A stretch of 64,000 nucleotides of DNA, taken from positions 186,001-250,000 of the forward strand of contig NZ_PZZL01000003.1 of the NCBI RefSeq assembly GCF_003046185.1. The letters run 5' to 3'. The stretch's first letter is position 1; the number at the start of each line of letters is the position of its first letter. The DNA comes from Phreatobacter oligotrophus (GTDB taxonomy: Bacteria > Pseudomonadota > Alphaproteobacteria > Rhizobiales > Phreatobacteraceae). Below are positions 34,188 to 43,315 of this stretch, piece after piece. The notes below the pieces were generated by a model. The model worked only from the letters and a program-made list of their open reading frames with translations. It was not told the origin of the DNA and did not search any database. A program made the translations under genes and the position numbers.

Positions 34188-35306
34188 TCAGCGGCCGGTC
34201 TTGGCGCGCGTCCAGGCGCGGGTGATGACGCGCTGCAGCCGCGCATCGGGGCTCGTCACGGTGAAGAGCCGCGCCATGACAGCATCCGGCGGATAGATCG
34301 ACGGGTTGTCGCGCACGGCCGGCGCCACCAGCGGCCGCGCGGCGAGATTGCCGCTGGCATAGGAGACGAAGGTCGCGATCTTCGCCATGACCTCGGGCCG
34401 GTTCACGTAGTTGATGAAGGCATGGGCGAGGTCGGCGTTCGGCGCATCGGCGGGAATCGCCATCTGGTCGAACCACATCTGCGCGCCCTCCCGCGGGATG
34501 ACGTACTGGATGTCGACGCCGTTGCCGGCCTCCTTGGCCCGCTTCTGCGCCTGGAAGATGTCGCCGGAATAGCCCACCGCGAGGCAGATATCGCCGTTGG
34601 CGAGCGCGGAGATGTATTCGGAGGAGTGGAACTTGGTGACGAGGGTGCGCAGCTGCTGCACATGGGCGGCGGCGGCCTCCCAGTCCTCGGCGCGCTTGGA
34701 ATTGGGGTCGCGGCCGAGATAGCGCATCACCGAGGGCAGGAAATCCTCGGCCGTGTCGAGGAAATGGATGCCGCAATCCTTGAACTTGGCGAGCGTGTCG
34801 AAGTCGAAGGCGAGCTTCCAGGAATCGAGCGGCGCGTCGGGCATGCGCTCGCGGATCTTGGCGACGTTGTAGCCGATGCCCGTCGTGCCCCAGAGATAGT
34901 TCACCGAGAAGGCATTGCCGGGGTCATAGGCGGCGGTGCGGCGCTGGATGTCCGGCCAGAAATGGGTGCGGTTCGGGATCTTGGAGAGGTCCAGCCGCTG
35001 GTGGACATTGGCGGCGATCTGCCGGGACAGGAACGGCGCGGAGGGCACGACGATGTCGTAGCCGGTGCGGCCCGCGAGCAGGCGAGTCTCCAGCACCTCG
35101 TTGGAATCATAGGTGTCGTAGACGACCTTGGCGTTGAACTCGCGCTCGAAGTCGCGCAGCACCTGCTCGTCGATATAGTTCGACCAGTTGAATATCCTCA
35201 GCTCCCGGGGGGCCTGGGCCGTGGCGGCAGCGCCAAGGCCGACCATCGCCAGCGTCAGCGTGGCAAGACCCGCAACGACACGTCGCGACAGGGAGCGTGG
35301 GACCAT
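34188..35306 (-). CDS. Polyamine-binding periplasmic protein (PotF class)
   Basis: Captures putrescine, spermidine or a related polyamine in the periplasm. The 372-residue product has a signal peptide ending near TAQA (residue 31). The mature protein begins RELRIFNWSNYIDEQVLRDFE, the PotD/PotF hallmark, and continues with YDTYDSNEVLETRLLAG and NYLWGTTGIGYN. Length equals PotF. Ligand cannot be told from sequence. Downstream come the ATPase and two permeases; upstream by 63 bases is the amidohydrolase gene. Homospermidine synthase at 40.5 kb shows polyamine metabolism nearby. Confidence 0.91.
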   Translation of the reverse strand: MVPRSLSRRVVAGLATLTLAMVGLGAAATAQAPRELRIFNWSNYIDEQVLRDFEREFNAKVVYDTYDSNEVLETRLLAGRTGYDIVVPSAPFLSRQIAANVHQRLDLSKIPNRTHFWPDIQRRTAAYDPGNAFSVNYLWGTTGIGYNVAKIRERMPDAPLDSWKLAFDFDTLAKFKDCGIHFLDTAEDFLPSVMRYLGRDPNSKRAEDWEAAAAHVQQLRTLVTKFHSSEYISALANGDICLAVGYSGDIFQAQKRAKEAGNGVDIQYVIPREGAQMWFDQMAIPADAPNADLAHAFINYVNRPEVMAKIATFVSYASGNLAARPLVAPAVRDNPSIYPPDAVMARLFTVTSPDARLQRVITRAWTRAKTGR

Positions 35307-35369
35307 GATGCCATCCTTCGTTTCAGAGCCTGCCGAAAGGCCGGCGGCAATCTAGGCGAAGCGCGGCGT

Positions 35370-36809
35370 TTAGCAACAGCCGAGACGGTCGGAGAAATGG
35401 CGACAGATCACCGCTTCCAGCTCCGGCAGGGCGGCGCGGAAGGCCGAGCGAGCCTCCACCTGCCCACGCATGGCGGCGCGCAATTCGCGGTGGACGGCGG
35501 CAAGGTCGACGCCGGTCACCGTGCCGTCCTTCACTACGCTGCGCCCGGCGACGAGCGTCTCCTTCAGGTGCCGCCCGGAGGCGCGGGCGAAGAGCAGCTC
35601 GACCGGCGGCACCTCCATCAGCGCGTCGTCGTCGAGCGCCGCGCGGTCGAGGATGACGAGATCGGCCGGCGCGCCGGCCTCGATGCGGCCGGTGACGGGC
35701 GAGTTCAGCGTGCGGTGGCCGGCCGTGAACACGGCCTGCATGACGTCGGTGGTCGAAATCTCCTTGTCGAAGCCCCAGCCGGCATGGAGCGACCAGACCA
35801 GCCGCATCTCGCGCAGGAGGTCATCGTCCTCGTCGAAGGCCTGGCCGTCGATGCCGAGGCCGACCTTGCAGCCCGCCTTGATCATCGCCGCCACCGGCGC
35901 GAGCCCCGAGCGCAGGGCGAGGTTGGAGGAGGTGTTGACCGAGATGGTCGCGCCGCTCTCGGCGATCAGCTCCAGATCCTCAGGCGACGCCCAGGTGCAA
36001 TGGGCCAGCGTCAGGCGCGGCGAGAGGAGGCCGATCTCCTTCAGATGCCGGACGATGCCGCCGGGGAAATGCCGGTCGGCCCATTCGCGCTGGTAGCGGG
36101 TCTCCAGCAGGTGCATGTGCACCCGCCGGCCGGTGCGCGCCGAGGCCTCGGCGATCCCTTCGAGCAGGGCCGGCGTCGCCCATTGCACGCCGTTGGGGCC
36201 GTACTGCACGTCGACCATGGGCGACGCGATGGCCGCGGCGACAGCATCGACGCGGGCGAGCTGCTCGGCCACCGGCAGGGGCTTGGCGAGGAACCGCGCT
36301 TCGACCTCGGCGCGGGCCTCGGGGGCAAGAGCCTCGAGGATCGGCCCGCTCTCGCCATAGACGAGCGGATTGGCGTCGCGCATGGCGATGCCGAAGGCGA
36401 TGCGCAGGCCAACGTCGCCAGCCGCGCGCGCCACCTCCTTCGCTTCCGTGACGAAGTCGGTGAGCCCCTGGACACGGGTGTAGTGGACCATCGAGGCCCC
36501 CTGCCCGCCGAGCAGCGCCCGGCCGAAGGGCGCCACCGAGGCCAGCCAGGGATCGACCGATCCGAAGAGCTGGAGGCGGTGCAGCCAAGTCTCCAGTGGC
36601 CGGCCGAAGCCGCCGATGGAGGAGGTGCGCAGCGAGCGCGCATGGTCATGCGCGTTCGCCAAAGCGGGAAGGACCAGCACGTCATCATGGGCCTCGCCGG
36701 GCGCGAGCGCCCGGACCGCGGTGATGCGGTCGCCCTCCACCGTGATAGCGGAGGGCCCAGCGGCGCCGCCGGCGTCGATGAGGCCGGCGGCGGTGATGAT
36801 GCGGGTCAT
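35370..36809 (-). CDS. Metal-dependent amidohydrolase (TrzN/AtzB/cytosine deaminase-like superfamily)
   Basis: Likely removes an amino or substituted group from a nitrogen heterocycle. The 479-residue product has the TIM-barrel amidohydrolase pattern: metal-binding HDH in LANAHDHARSL (about residue 54), HMHLLET with a His near 231, His in LTLAHCTW near 268, and Asp in VGLGIDGQAFDEDDD near 320. The first metal motif is HDH rather than the commoner HxH with hydrophobic x. It lies 32 bases after an SsuA/NMT1-type binding protein gene and before PotF, suggesting the importer feeds this enzyme. The precise substrate (cytosine-, oxoguanine- or triazine-like) is not resolvable. Confidence 0.82.
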   Translation of the reverse strand: MTRIITAAGLIDAGGAAGPSAITVEGDRITAVRALAPGEAHDDVLVLPALANAHDHARSLRTSSIGGFGRPLETWLHRLQLFGSVDPWLASVAPFGRALLGGQGASMVHYTRVQGLTDFVTEAKEVARAAGDVGLRIAFGIAMRDANPLVYGESGPILEALAPEARAEVEARFLAKPLPVAEQLARVDAVAAAIASPMVDVQYGPNGVQWATPALLEGIAEASARTGRRVHMHLLETRYQREWADRHFPGGIVRHLKEIGLLSPRLTLAHCTWASPEDLELIAESGATISVNTSSNLALRSGLAPVAAMIKAGCKVGLGIDGQAFDEDDDLLREMRLVWSLHAGWGFDKEISTTDVMQAVFTAGHRTLNSPVTGRIEAGAPADLVILDRAALDDDALMEVPPVELLFARASGRHLKETLVAGRSVVKDGTVTGVDLAAVHRELRAAMRGQVEARSAFRAALPELEAVICRHFSDRLGCC

Positions 36810-36841
36810 GGCGGTCCTGCGGATGCGGGAGAAAAGCGCCC

Positions 36842-37864
36842 TCAGGCGCCGGCAGCGCGCTCGGCGGCCGGCGGCAGGAAGGAGCGGTTGAACACCTCGG
36901 AGGGTGCCGGGGCCCGCGGCAGCTGGAACACGTCGACGATCTGCGCGATGGCGCGGGTCATGCGCGCATCGTCCACGTCGCCGAAGCCGAGGGTCCGGAC
37001 CTCAGGGGTCACGATAGCCGTCTTGGCGGCATAGTCGACCCGGCGGGCCTCCAGCGCCTGGTTGAACAGCGGCTCGACCTTGGTCATCGGCGCCATGGCG
37101 GCGGCGGGGTTGGCGAGCGTCTCCTTCATGGCGCGGTTGACCGCGGAGACGAGGCCGCGCACGGCGGTCGGATTATCGCGGGCGAGCTTCTGCGAGACCA
37201 TCACGCCGTTGGAATAGGCGGCGATGCCGTGGTCGCCGAAGACGAACCAGCGGAAGTCCTTGTCCGGGTCCTGCCGCATGCCGATCAGGTTCATGTAGCT
37301 GGTCAGCGTGAAGATCAGCGAGGCCTGCACCTGGTCCTGGATGAGCATCTGCTCCTGCAGGTTCGGCGCCATGTTGACGATCTCGCTCTTCGCCGGGTCG
37401 ATGCCGTTGAGCTTGGCGAAGGCGGGCCACATGCGCGTCGTCGCCGAACCGGCGGGACCGCCGAGCTTCTTGCCCTCGAGATCCTTCACCGTGTTGATGC
37501 CGCTATTGGCCTTCACGACGATGCCGAAGGGGGCCTTGTTGTAGATCATGTAGACCATGACCGGCTGCTCGCCGGGCCGCTGCGCGGCGTTCTGGATGAT
37601 GGCGTTCACGTCGCCGAAGCCAGCATCGTAGGCGCCGCCCATGACGCGGGAGACGGTCGCGGCCGAGCCCTCGCCCTGATCGATGGTGACATCGAGGCCG
37701 GCGTCACGGAAATAGCCCTTCTCCTGGGCGAGATAGTACCAGGCGTGGACGCCCTGGAACCGCCAGTCGAGGGTGAACTTCAGCGCGGTGCGGGACTGCG
37801 CGAGGGCCGGGGCAGCGAGAAGCGTGGCGGCCGAGCCGATGAGCATGCGTCGGGAGAGGTGCAC
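36842..37864 (-). CDS. ABC transporter substrate-binding protein, NMT1/THI5-SsuA class (system 1)
   Basis: Periplasmic binding protein, 340 residues, with an N-terminal signal (about 1-24, LLAAPALAQ). The mature protein starts with [25 protein letters not shown], the NMT1/THI5-like signature of proteins that bind pyrimidine, sulfonate or aromatic nitrogen compounds, and has GDVNAIIQ near 95. GTG 37864 is chosen because GGAGG lies six bases ahead; the ATG at 37894 has no such site. It follows its permease and ATPase genes and precedes the amidohydrolase. A paralogue is encoded at 61259-62308. Confidence 0.9.
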   Translation of the reverse strand: MHLSRRMLIGSAATLLAAPALAQSRTALKFTLDWRFQGVHAWYYLAQEKGYFRDAGLDVTIDQGEGSAATVSRVMGGAYDAGFGDVNAIIQNAAQRPGEQPVMVYMIYNKAPFGIVVKANSGINTVKDLEGKKLGGPAGSATTRMWPAFAKLNGIDPAKSEIVNMAPNLQEQMLIQDQVQASLIFTLTSYMNLIGMRQDPDKDFRWFVFGDHGIAAYSNGVMVSQKLARDNPTAVRGLVSAVNRAMKETLANPAAAMAPMTKVEPLFNQALEARRVDYAAKTAIVTPEVRTLGFGDVDDARMTRAIAQIVDVFQLPRAPAPSEVFNRSFLPPAAERAAGA

Positions 37865-37901
37865 GGAAATCCTCCGGTTTGGGGGGAAAGGCATGCTGTG
37901 G

Positions 37902-38681
37902 TCAGGTTACCGCAAGGTCCTTGCGGTGGGCCCAGCCGGTGATGCGGTTCTCGGCGAGCGAGAAGATCGCGTAGAGGCCAACGCCGAGGCCGGCGAGGAT
38001 GAAGAGCCCGGCAAAGACCAGCGGCACGTTGAAGGTGGAGGAGGCCACCATCATCATGTTGCCGATGCCGCGGTTGGAGGCGACGGTCTCCGCCACCACC
38101 GAGCCGACAAAGGCGAGCGTCACCGCCACCTTCAACGAGGCGAAGAAGTACGGCATCGCGCGCGGCAGCGAGACGTTCCAGAGGATGTCCCACTTCGACG
38201 CCTTGAGCGTCTTCATCACGTCCTCGAGCTCCGGCTCCACCGTGGCGATGCCGGTCGCGACGTTCACGACGATCGGGAAGATGCAGATGATCGCCGCGGT
38301 GAGGATCGCGGGCACGGTGCCGGCGCCGAACCACAGGACGAAGATCGGCACGACGGCGACCTTCGGGATCGAGGAGATGCCGACCAGCAGCGGATAGGCC
38401 GTGTCATAGGCGAGGCGCGAGGAGCCGATGGCGACACCGAAAGCGACGCCGATGAGCACGCCGATGCCGAAGCCGGCGAGCGTCGTGAACAGCGTCTGCG
38501 CCGCATGCGGGCGGATCGCCGGCCAGTACTGGATCAGCGAGGCGATGATCTGGGTCGGGCGCGGCAGCACGATGTCGGAAATGCCGCCGATGAGGCAGGC
38601 GACCTCCCAGAACACGAAGACGCCGATGATGAGGGCGATGGAGGCCGACTTGCGGCGAATGAGATCGGAAAGGCCGTCCAT
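37902..38681 (-). CDS. ABC transporter permease (SsuC/TauC class, system 1)
   Basis: Inner-membrane permease of system 1, 259 residues with about six helices, starting [19 protein letters not shown]. Conserved blocks are [32 protein letters not shown] and the EAA-like loop [29 protein letters not shown]. It begins two bases after the ATPase stop and ends 37 bases before the binding protein start, so the three genes form one unit. Confidence 0.92.
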   Translation of the reverse strand: MDGLSDLIRRKSASIALIIGVFVFWEVACLIGGISDIVLPRPTQIIASLIQYWPAIRPHAAQTLFTTLAGFGIGVLIGVAFGVAIGSSRLAYDTAYPLLVGISSIPKVAVVPIFVLWFGAGTVPAILTAAIICIFPIVVNVATGIATVEPELEDVMKTLKASKWDILWNVSLPRAMPYFFASLKVAVTLAFVGSVVAETVASNRGIGNMMMVASSTFNVPLVFAGLFILAGLGVGLYAIFSLAENRITGWAHRKDLAVT

Positions 38682-38683
38682 GG

Positions 38684-39604
38684 TCAGTGTCCTCCCGCCT
38701 GGACGATGCCGGTGCCGCCGCGGGCCTCAACGATCAGGCTGCGCAGGCGCTGGTTGAGCGCGACGAAATCGGCCTCGTAGGTCATGTCGATGCTACGCGG
38801 CCGGGCGAAGGCGACGGAGGAATCGTCGAGGATGCGGCCGGGCCGGGCGCTCATCACGCAGATGCGGTTGGCGAGGAAGCCGGCCTCGCGCAGGTCGTGG
38901 GTGACGAGAAGGACCGTGGTCTTCTTGGTCATCCAGAGGTCCTGCATGATCTGCCAGAGCTCCTCGCGGGTGAACTGGTCGAGGGCGCCGAAGGGCTCGT
39001 CGAGGAGCAGCAGGTCCGGCTCGTGGATCAGGGCGCGGCACAGGTTCGCGCGCTGCATCATGCCGCCCGACAGCTGCCAGGGGAATTTCTCGCCGAACCC
39101 GGCAAGGCCCACCTGGGCCAGCAGCGCCTCGACCCGGTCGCGGAACTCGGTCTTGCGCTTGGCCGAGAACTCGGACCGGAAGGGCGGCACGATCTTCAGC
39201 GGCAGCATGACGTTGTCGCGGATGTTCATCCACGGCAGCAGGGTCGGATTCTGATAGGCCATGCCGATGCGGATGGGCGTGGCACCGAGCTCGCGGCCGC
39301 CGACGAAGACGTGGCCGGTCGAGGGCTTCAGAAGGTCGCCGACCAGCTTCAAAAGGGTGGACTTGCCGCAGCCCGAAGGGCCGACCAGCGCGACGAAATC
39401 GCCTTCCTCGATCGACAGGCTCGTCTCGGAGAGGGCCTGGACCTGCTTGTCGCCCTTGCCGAAGCGCACCGTGACCTTCTCGAACTCGATGAAGGGGCGG
39501 GCAGCCGAGACGCGGGTCGCGCTGCCTGTTTCAGTGCTGCCTGTTTCTTGGGCAGTGATCCCGTCATCCGGCGGCGGAGCGACCTTGGCGAGAGCGAGGG
39601 ACAT
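38684..39604 (-). CDS. ABC transporter ATPase (SsuB/TauB class, system 1)
   Basis: ATPase of system 1, 306 residues. Walker A is GPSGCGKST (about 79-87), the Q-loop AYQNPTLLPWMNI, signature LSGGMMQR and Walker B LLLLDEPFGALD, with VTHDLREA as the H-loop. The N-terminus (about 35 residues) is rich in Thr, Gly and Ser and includes a near-repeat, ETGSTETGSAT, caused by a short duplicated DNA segment. It is the first gene of a minus-strand run through the permease, binding protein, amidohydrolase and PotFGHI-type genes. Confidence 0.92.
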   Translation of the reverse strand: MSLALAKVAPPPDDGITAQETGSTETGSATRVSAARPFIEFEKVTVRFGKGDKQVQALSETSLSIEEGDFVALVGPSGCGKSTLLKLVGDLLKPSTGHVFVGGRELGATPIRIGMAYQNPTLLPWMNIRDNVMLPLKIVPPFRSEFSAKRKTEFRDRVEALLAQVGLAGFGEKFPWQLSGGMMQRANLCRALIHEPDLLLLDEPFGALDQFTREELWQIMQDLWMTKKTTVLLVTHDLREAGFLANRICVMSARPGRILDDSSVAFARPRSIDMTYEADFVALNQRLRSLIVEARGGTGIVQAGGH

Positions 39605-39775
39605 GGCAATTCCTGCAGATGCGGGAGCGGGGCGCCGTGAGGCCCCTCGGGGTTCGCAAGACGGGTGCCAAGCCCGCCCTCGCGGCCTGCGTCATCCCGG
39701 CGCGGCCCCCTCTCCTGGCGGTGTTGCCGCGTCATCCGGGCTCGGGCAGGCTCCGGACATGCACCGGAGCCGCCC

Positions 39776-40279
39776 ATGACAGCCTCATCGCCCGACCTCG
39801 ACGCCCTCGCCGCCTGCATCGCCGCGCGGCTGGTCGCCCGCGGCGAGACCGTCGCCGTCTCCGAATCCTCCGCCGGCGGGCTGATTTCCGCGGCGCTGCT
39901 CGCCGTCCCGGGCGCCTCCGCCTATTATCTGGGCGGCGCTGTGGTTTACACGCCGAAGGCCCGTGACGCCCTGCTGCGCATTTCCACCCGGCAGATGGTC
40001 GAAAGCGGCATCCGCTCGGCCTCGGAGCCCTGGGCGGCGCTGATGGCGAAGACCATTCGCGAGAGCCACGGCGCGGTCTGGGGCCTGTCCGAGACCGGCG
40101 CCACCGGCCCGACCGGCAATCGCTACGGGGATCCGGCGGGCCATGCCTGCCTCGGGCTCGACGGGCCGGTCACCCGCACCATCACCATCGCCACCGGCTC
40201 GGCCGACCGCGCCGCCAACATGCGCGCCTTCGCGGCGGCGGCACTGGGGCTCTTCGCCGAGGTGCTGGAGACCAATTGA
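39776..40279 (+). CDS. CinA C-terminal family amidase (PncC-like)
   Basis: Family members deamidate nicotinamide mononucleotide in NAD recycling. The 167-residue product has the core VAVSESSAGGLISAALL (about 27-43) with the conserved Ser/Thr-Gly-Gly, and GLSETGATGPTGNRYGDPAG (about 104-123). The second motif differs from the usual GxxGPGGG form and defines a subgroup, so deamidase activity is probable rather than certain. ATG 39776 is chosen; the frame opens at 39665 without a plausible start. It stands alone, divergent from the ABC cluster. Confidence 0.82.
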   Translation: MTASSPDLDALAACIAARLVARGETVAVSESSAGGLISAALLAVPGASAYYLGGAVVYTPKARDALLRISTRQMVESGIRSASEPWAALMAKTIRESHGAVWGLSETGATGPTGNRYGDPAGHACLGLDGPVTRTITIATGSADRAANMRAFAAAALGLFAEVLETN

Positions 40280-40291
40280 GGGGATTTGAAT

Positions 40292-40440
40292 GCCCCACCC
40301 TTACCCTCCCCTCTGGCGAGGGGAGGGGGACGTCGACCGCCTGCCGTGTCTTGATGGGTTGGGCCTGGCCCAGCCGTGTCAGACAAGGCGATACGTCATG
40401 GCCCCCCTCCCCTCGCCAGAGGGGAGGGTGCGGGTGGGGC
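40292..40440. repeat. Dispersed inverted repeat, family B, copy 2
   Basis: A 149-bp element with arms of about 38 bp: GCCCCACCCTTACCCTCCCC at 40292 and its counterpart ending GGGTGGGGC at 40440. Each arm contains its own short palindrome (CCCTCCCCTC-GAGGGGAGGG). The core before the right arm reads TACGTCATGG. Copy 3 at 42976-43130 has the same layout and a similar core (AACGTCATGG), so the two are related rather than chance palindromes. Confidence 0.82.
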
Positions 40441-40460
40441 CTTCCCTCAAAAGCGCCCCC

Positions 40461-40493
40461 AAAACACAAAGGGCGGGCCCATGGCCCGCCCTT
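40461..40493 (-). terminator. Rho-independent terminator of the homospermidine synthase gene
   Basis: On the minus strand a 10-bp stem (arms 40484-40493 and 40469-40478) is followed by a T-rich run (TTTGTGTTTT). It starts 22 bases beyond the hss stop codon. Confidence 0.8.
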
Positions 40494-40514
40494 CGCGCAT
40501 AAGGTCCGTGCCGC

Positions 40515-41951
40515 TCAGTCGCGCACGAGGATGTTGCGGAACTGCCAGGGATCCGAGGTGTCGATATCCTCGGGGAAGAAGCCCGGGCGGCCCTTGAGCG
40601 GGGTCCAGTCGGTATAGGTGCCGATGACCGGGCCGAGATAGGGCCGCTGAACCTCGAGGCAGCGGCGGAAGTCCATATCGTCGGCCTCGACGATGCCGGC
40701 CTCCGGATTCTCCAGCGCCCAGACCATGCCGGCGAGCACGGCCGAGGTCACCTGTAGGCCGGTGGCGTTCTGATAGGGGGCGATGCGCCGCGTCTCCTCG
40801 ATGGAGAGCTGCGAGCCGTACCAGTAGGCATTGCCGGCATGACCGTAGAGCAGCACGCCGAGCTCGTCGATGCCGTCCTCGATCTCGTTCTCGTCCAGGA
40901 TGTGCCAGCTATCCTGCCGCTTGCCGGCAGCGCCGAACATCTCGTGCAGCGACAGCACGGCATCGTTCGCCGGATGATAGGCGTAGTGGCAGGTGGGGCG
41001 GTAGGTGACCTTCCCCGACCCGTCGCGGACGGTGAAATAGTCGGCGATGGAGATCGCCTCGTTGTGGGTGACGAGGAAGCCGTACTGGGCGCCCGGCGTC
41101 GGGCACCAGGAGCGGACGCGGGTGTTGGCGCCGGGCTGCAGCAGGTAGATGGCCGCGCCGCAGCCGGTCTCGTGGGTCCCGGCATTGGCCGGCATCCACT
41201 TTTCATGGGTGCCCCAGCCGAGCTCGGCCGGCTGCATGCCCTCGGACACGAAGCCCTCGACCGACCAGGTGTTGACGAAGACATTGGCCGGCTTCGGCTT
41301 CTTCGAGCGCTGGGTGTCGCGCTCGGCGATGTGGATGCCCTTCACGCCGACCTTGGCGGCCAGCGCCGCCCACTCCGCCTTGGTCTTCGGCTCGGTGAAA
41401 TCGACCTTGTGGTCGGTGGCGACGTTGAGCAGCGCCTGCTTCACGAACCAGGAGACCATGCCGGGATTGGCGCCGCAGCAGGACACGGCGGTGGTGCCGC
41501 CGGGCTTGCGGTCGCGGGCCTCCAGCACGCGCTCGCGCAGCATGTAGTTGGAGCGCGCCGCCGGACCCTTCGACGTGTCGAAATAGAAGCCGGCCCAGGG
41601 CTCGGCAACCGTATCGATGTAGAAGCAGCCGAGCTCGCGGCACAGCTCCATGATGTCGACCGAGGAGGTATCGACCGAGAGATTGACGCAGAAGCCCTTG
41701 CCGCCGCCGGCGGTCAGCAGCGGCGTCAGCAGGTCGCGATAGTTCTCCGCCGTGACATGCTCCTGCACGAAGCGGATGCCGCGCTCGTCCAGCAGCTTGC
41801 GATCCGTGTCGACCGGATCGATGACCACCATGCGCGTCTGATCATATTTGAAATGCCTCTCGATCAGCGGCAGCGTGCCGCGGCCGATGGAACCGAAACC
41901 GATCATCACGATCGGGCCGGTGATTTCATGATAGACGGGCCACTGGCTCAT
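40515..41951 (-). CDS. hss: Homospermidine synthase
   Basis: Makes homospermidine from putrescine (or putrescine and spermidine) with NAD as cofactor; this is a characteristic polyamine of many Hyphomicrobiales. The 478-residue product has the Rossmann motif IVMIGFGSIGRGTLPLIERH near residue 15, YIDTVAEPWAGFYFDTSKG near 105, SCCGANPGMVSWFVKQAL near 165, and the family's PGFFPEDIDTSDPWQFRN at the C-terminus. Length is that of known enzymes. ATG 41951 has GGAG upstream. The gene stands alone with its own terminator; the PotFGHI-type uptake genes lie 5 kb away. Confidence 0.95.
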   Translation of the reverse strand: MSQWPVYHEITGPIVMIGFGSIGRGTLPLIERHFKYDQTRMVVIDPVDTDRKLLDERGIRFVQEHVTAENYRDLLTPLLTAGGGKGFCVNLSVDTSSVDIMELCRELGCFYIDTVAEPWAGFYFDTSKGPAARSNYMLRERVLEARDRKPGGTTAVSCCGANPGMVSWFVKQALLNVATDHKVDFTEPKTKAEWAALAAKVGVKGIHIAERDTQRSKKPKPANVFVNTWSVEGFVSEGMQPAELGWGTHEKWMPANAGTHETGCGAAIYLLQPGANTRVRSWCPTPGAQYGFLVTHNEAISIADYFTVRDGSGKVTYRPTCHYAYHPANDAVLSLHEMFGAAGKRQDSWHILDENEIEDGIDELGVLLYGHAGNAYWYGSQLSIEETRRIAPYQNATGLQVTSAVLAGMVWALENPEAGIVEADDMDFRRCLEVQRPYLGPVIGTYTDWTPLKGRPGFFPEDIDTSDPWQFRNILVRD

Positions 41952-42091
41952 GCGAGGTCTCCGGACTGGCATGGGTGACGGAAAAAGGGTCCCGGCTTGT
42001 CAGCCCCGGGACCCGCGGAAGAATGGCGCATTGGCCATGAAGGGACCCGCCCGTCAACGCCTATTCGCGTGACGTGGCGATGACGCGTGGC

Positions 42092-42886
42092 TCAGCGGCT
42101 GCGACCTTTCGCCTGCACCCCTGCCCTGCGCGCCTCCAGTTCGTCCGGCCGGAGCGCGGTGTTGTGGCGGCGGGAGAGGTCGGTCTCGAGCGCCAGGGCC
42201 TCGCCGAAGGGCAGCCGGTAGCCCTCGTCCATCAGCTGCTTGTAGGCCGCGACGAAGGAGGGCTCGACCTCCGCCATGTCGCGGGCCAGCGCCATCGCCT
42301 CGTCCATCAGGCGGGCCGCCGGGACGGCGCGGCTGACGAGACCCCAGTCGCTGGCCTGGCTTGCGGTGATGAAGCGGCCGGACAGCGCCATCTCCTTCGC
42401 CCGCGACGGACCGATGATGCGCGACAGCTTCTGGCTGAGGCCCCAGCCGGGAATGACGCCGACCCGCTGGTGGGTATCGGCGAAGCGCGCGGTATCGGCG
42501 GCAATCAGCACGTCGCAGGCCAACGCCAGCTCGAAGCCACCGGTGATGGCGACGCCATTGACCGCGGCGATGACCGGTTTCGGGCAGTTCTCGATGGCGC
42601 GGATCGGGTTCGGCCGCTCGCCGTCCGCCTCGACCATGCCGAGGAGGCCGGATTTGGCGCCGAGTTCCTTGAGGTCGAGGCCGGCCGAGAAAGCGCGGTC
42701 GCCGGCCCCGGTCAGCACGATGACCCGGACGGCGTCATCGGCCGCGAGCCACAGGATCTCGGCGGTGAGCGTGCGGATGAGCGCCTGCGAGAGCGCGTTC
42801 ATCGCCCGGGGCCGGTTGAGGGTGAGGATCGCGACCGGCCCCTGGCGGTCGGTGAGGAGCACGGGTTCGGCGGTCGTGTCGGTCAT
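42092..42886 (-). CDS. Enoyl-CoA hydratase/isomerase family protein
   Basis: Crotonase-fold enzyme, 264 residues. The oxyanion-hole segments are FSAGLDLKELG (about 66) and VNGVAITGGFELALACD (about 107). The first catalytic Glu of true hydratases is present in GGFELA, but the second is replaced: FADTHQRVG has His where rat hydratase has Glu. Such members may isomerise, hydrolyse or hydrate other acyl-CoAs, so the reaction is uncertain. ATG 42886 gives the usual start; the longer frame runs into repeat DNA. No neighbour points to a pathway. Confidence 0.88.
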   Translation of the reverse strand: MTDTTAEPVLLTDRQGPVAILTLNRPRAMNALSQALIRTLTAEILWLAADDAVRVIVLTGAGDRAFSAGLDLKELGAKSGLLGMVEADGERPNPIRAIENCPKPVIAAVNGVAITGGFELALACDVLIAADTARFADTHQRVGVIPGWGLSQKLSRIIGPSRAKEMALSGRFITASQASDWGLVSRAVPAARLMDEAMALARDMAEVEPSFVAAYKQLMDEGYRLPFGEALALETDLSRRHNTALRPDELEARRAGVQAKGRSR

Positions 42887-42975
42887 GGCGCGGTCCAGCG
42901 ATCGGGCGATGGACCGCCAGTGTGGGACCTTGGACGCGACCGCCGCATCCCGCCATTCGGCGGAGGGGGAATATG

Positions 42976-43130
42976 GCCCCTCACCCTTCCCTCTCCCCGC
43001 TCGCGGGGAGAGGGGGCACCGGCGTCGCATGGGATCGCATACCGCTGTGCCTGGCACTCCGGATGTCAGCGAAGGCGGAACGTCATGGTCCCCCTCTCCC
43101 CGCGAGCGGGGAGAGGGAAGGGTGAGGGGC
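42976..43130. repeat. Dispersed inverted repeat, family B, copy 3
   Basis: A 155-bp element with 41-bp arms that are almost exact reverse complements (42976-43016 and 43090-43130). Each arm has an inner palindrome (CTCCCCGCTCGCGGGGAG). The core carries AACGTCATGG next to the right arm, as in copy 2. It sits directly beside a family A element in a 429-base gene-free stretch. Confidence 0.85.
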
Positions 43131-43168
43131 CTCGATCGCACCGTTTGGCAGCCAAAACACGCCCTCAC

Positions 43169-43260
43169 CGTCATGGCCGGGCTTGTCCCGGCCATCCATG
43201 ACTTGAACACCGCCATCTCAAAGCAATTCGTGGATGCCCGCCGCAAGGCCGGGCATGACG
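43169..43260. repeat. Dispersed inverted repeat, family A, copy 2
   Basis: A 92-bp element with ends CGTCATGGCCGGGC and GGGCATGACG and the shared core CTTGAACACCGCC...CAATTCGTGGATGCCCG. It is closest to copy 3 (56108-56200), with which it shares the central 30 bases. Together with the family B element it fills the gap before ccmG. Confidence 0.85.
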
Positions 43261-43315
43261 GTCGGAGGTTCGGGTGCGACGCCCGGCGGGACGCGGCGAT
43301 CAACGGCCGCGGCGC

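Noticed and set aside
32754-37034. A 1426-codon open frame on the plus strand
   Set aside because: It runs antisense across five well-identified minus-strand genes. Such long shadow frames are common at about 70% GC because third positions avoid A and T. The translation is rich in Arg, His, Gly and Ala with no domain.
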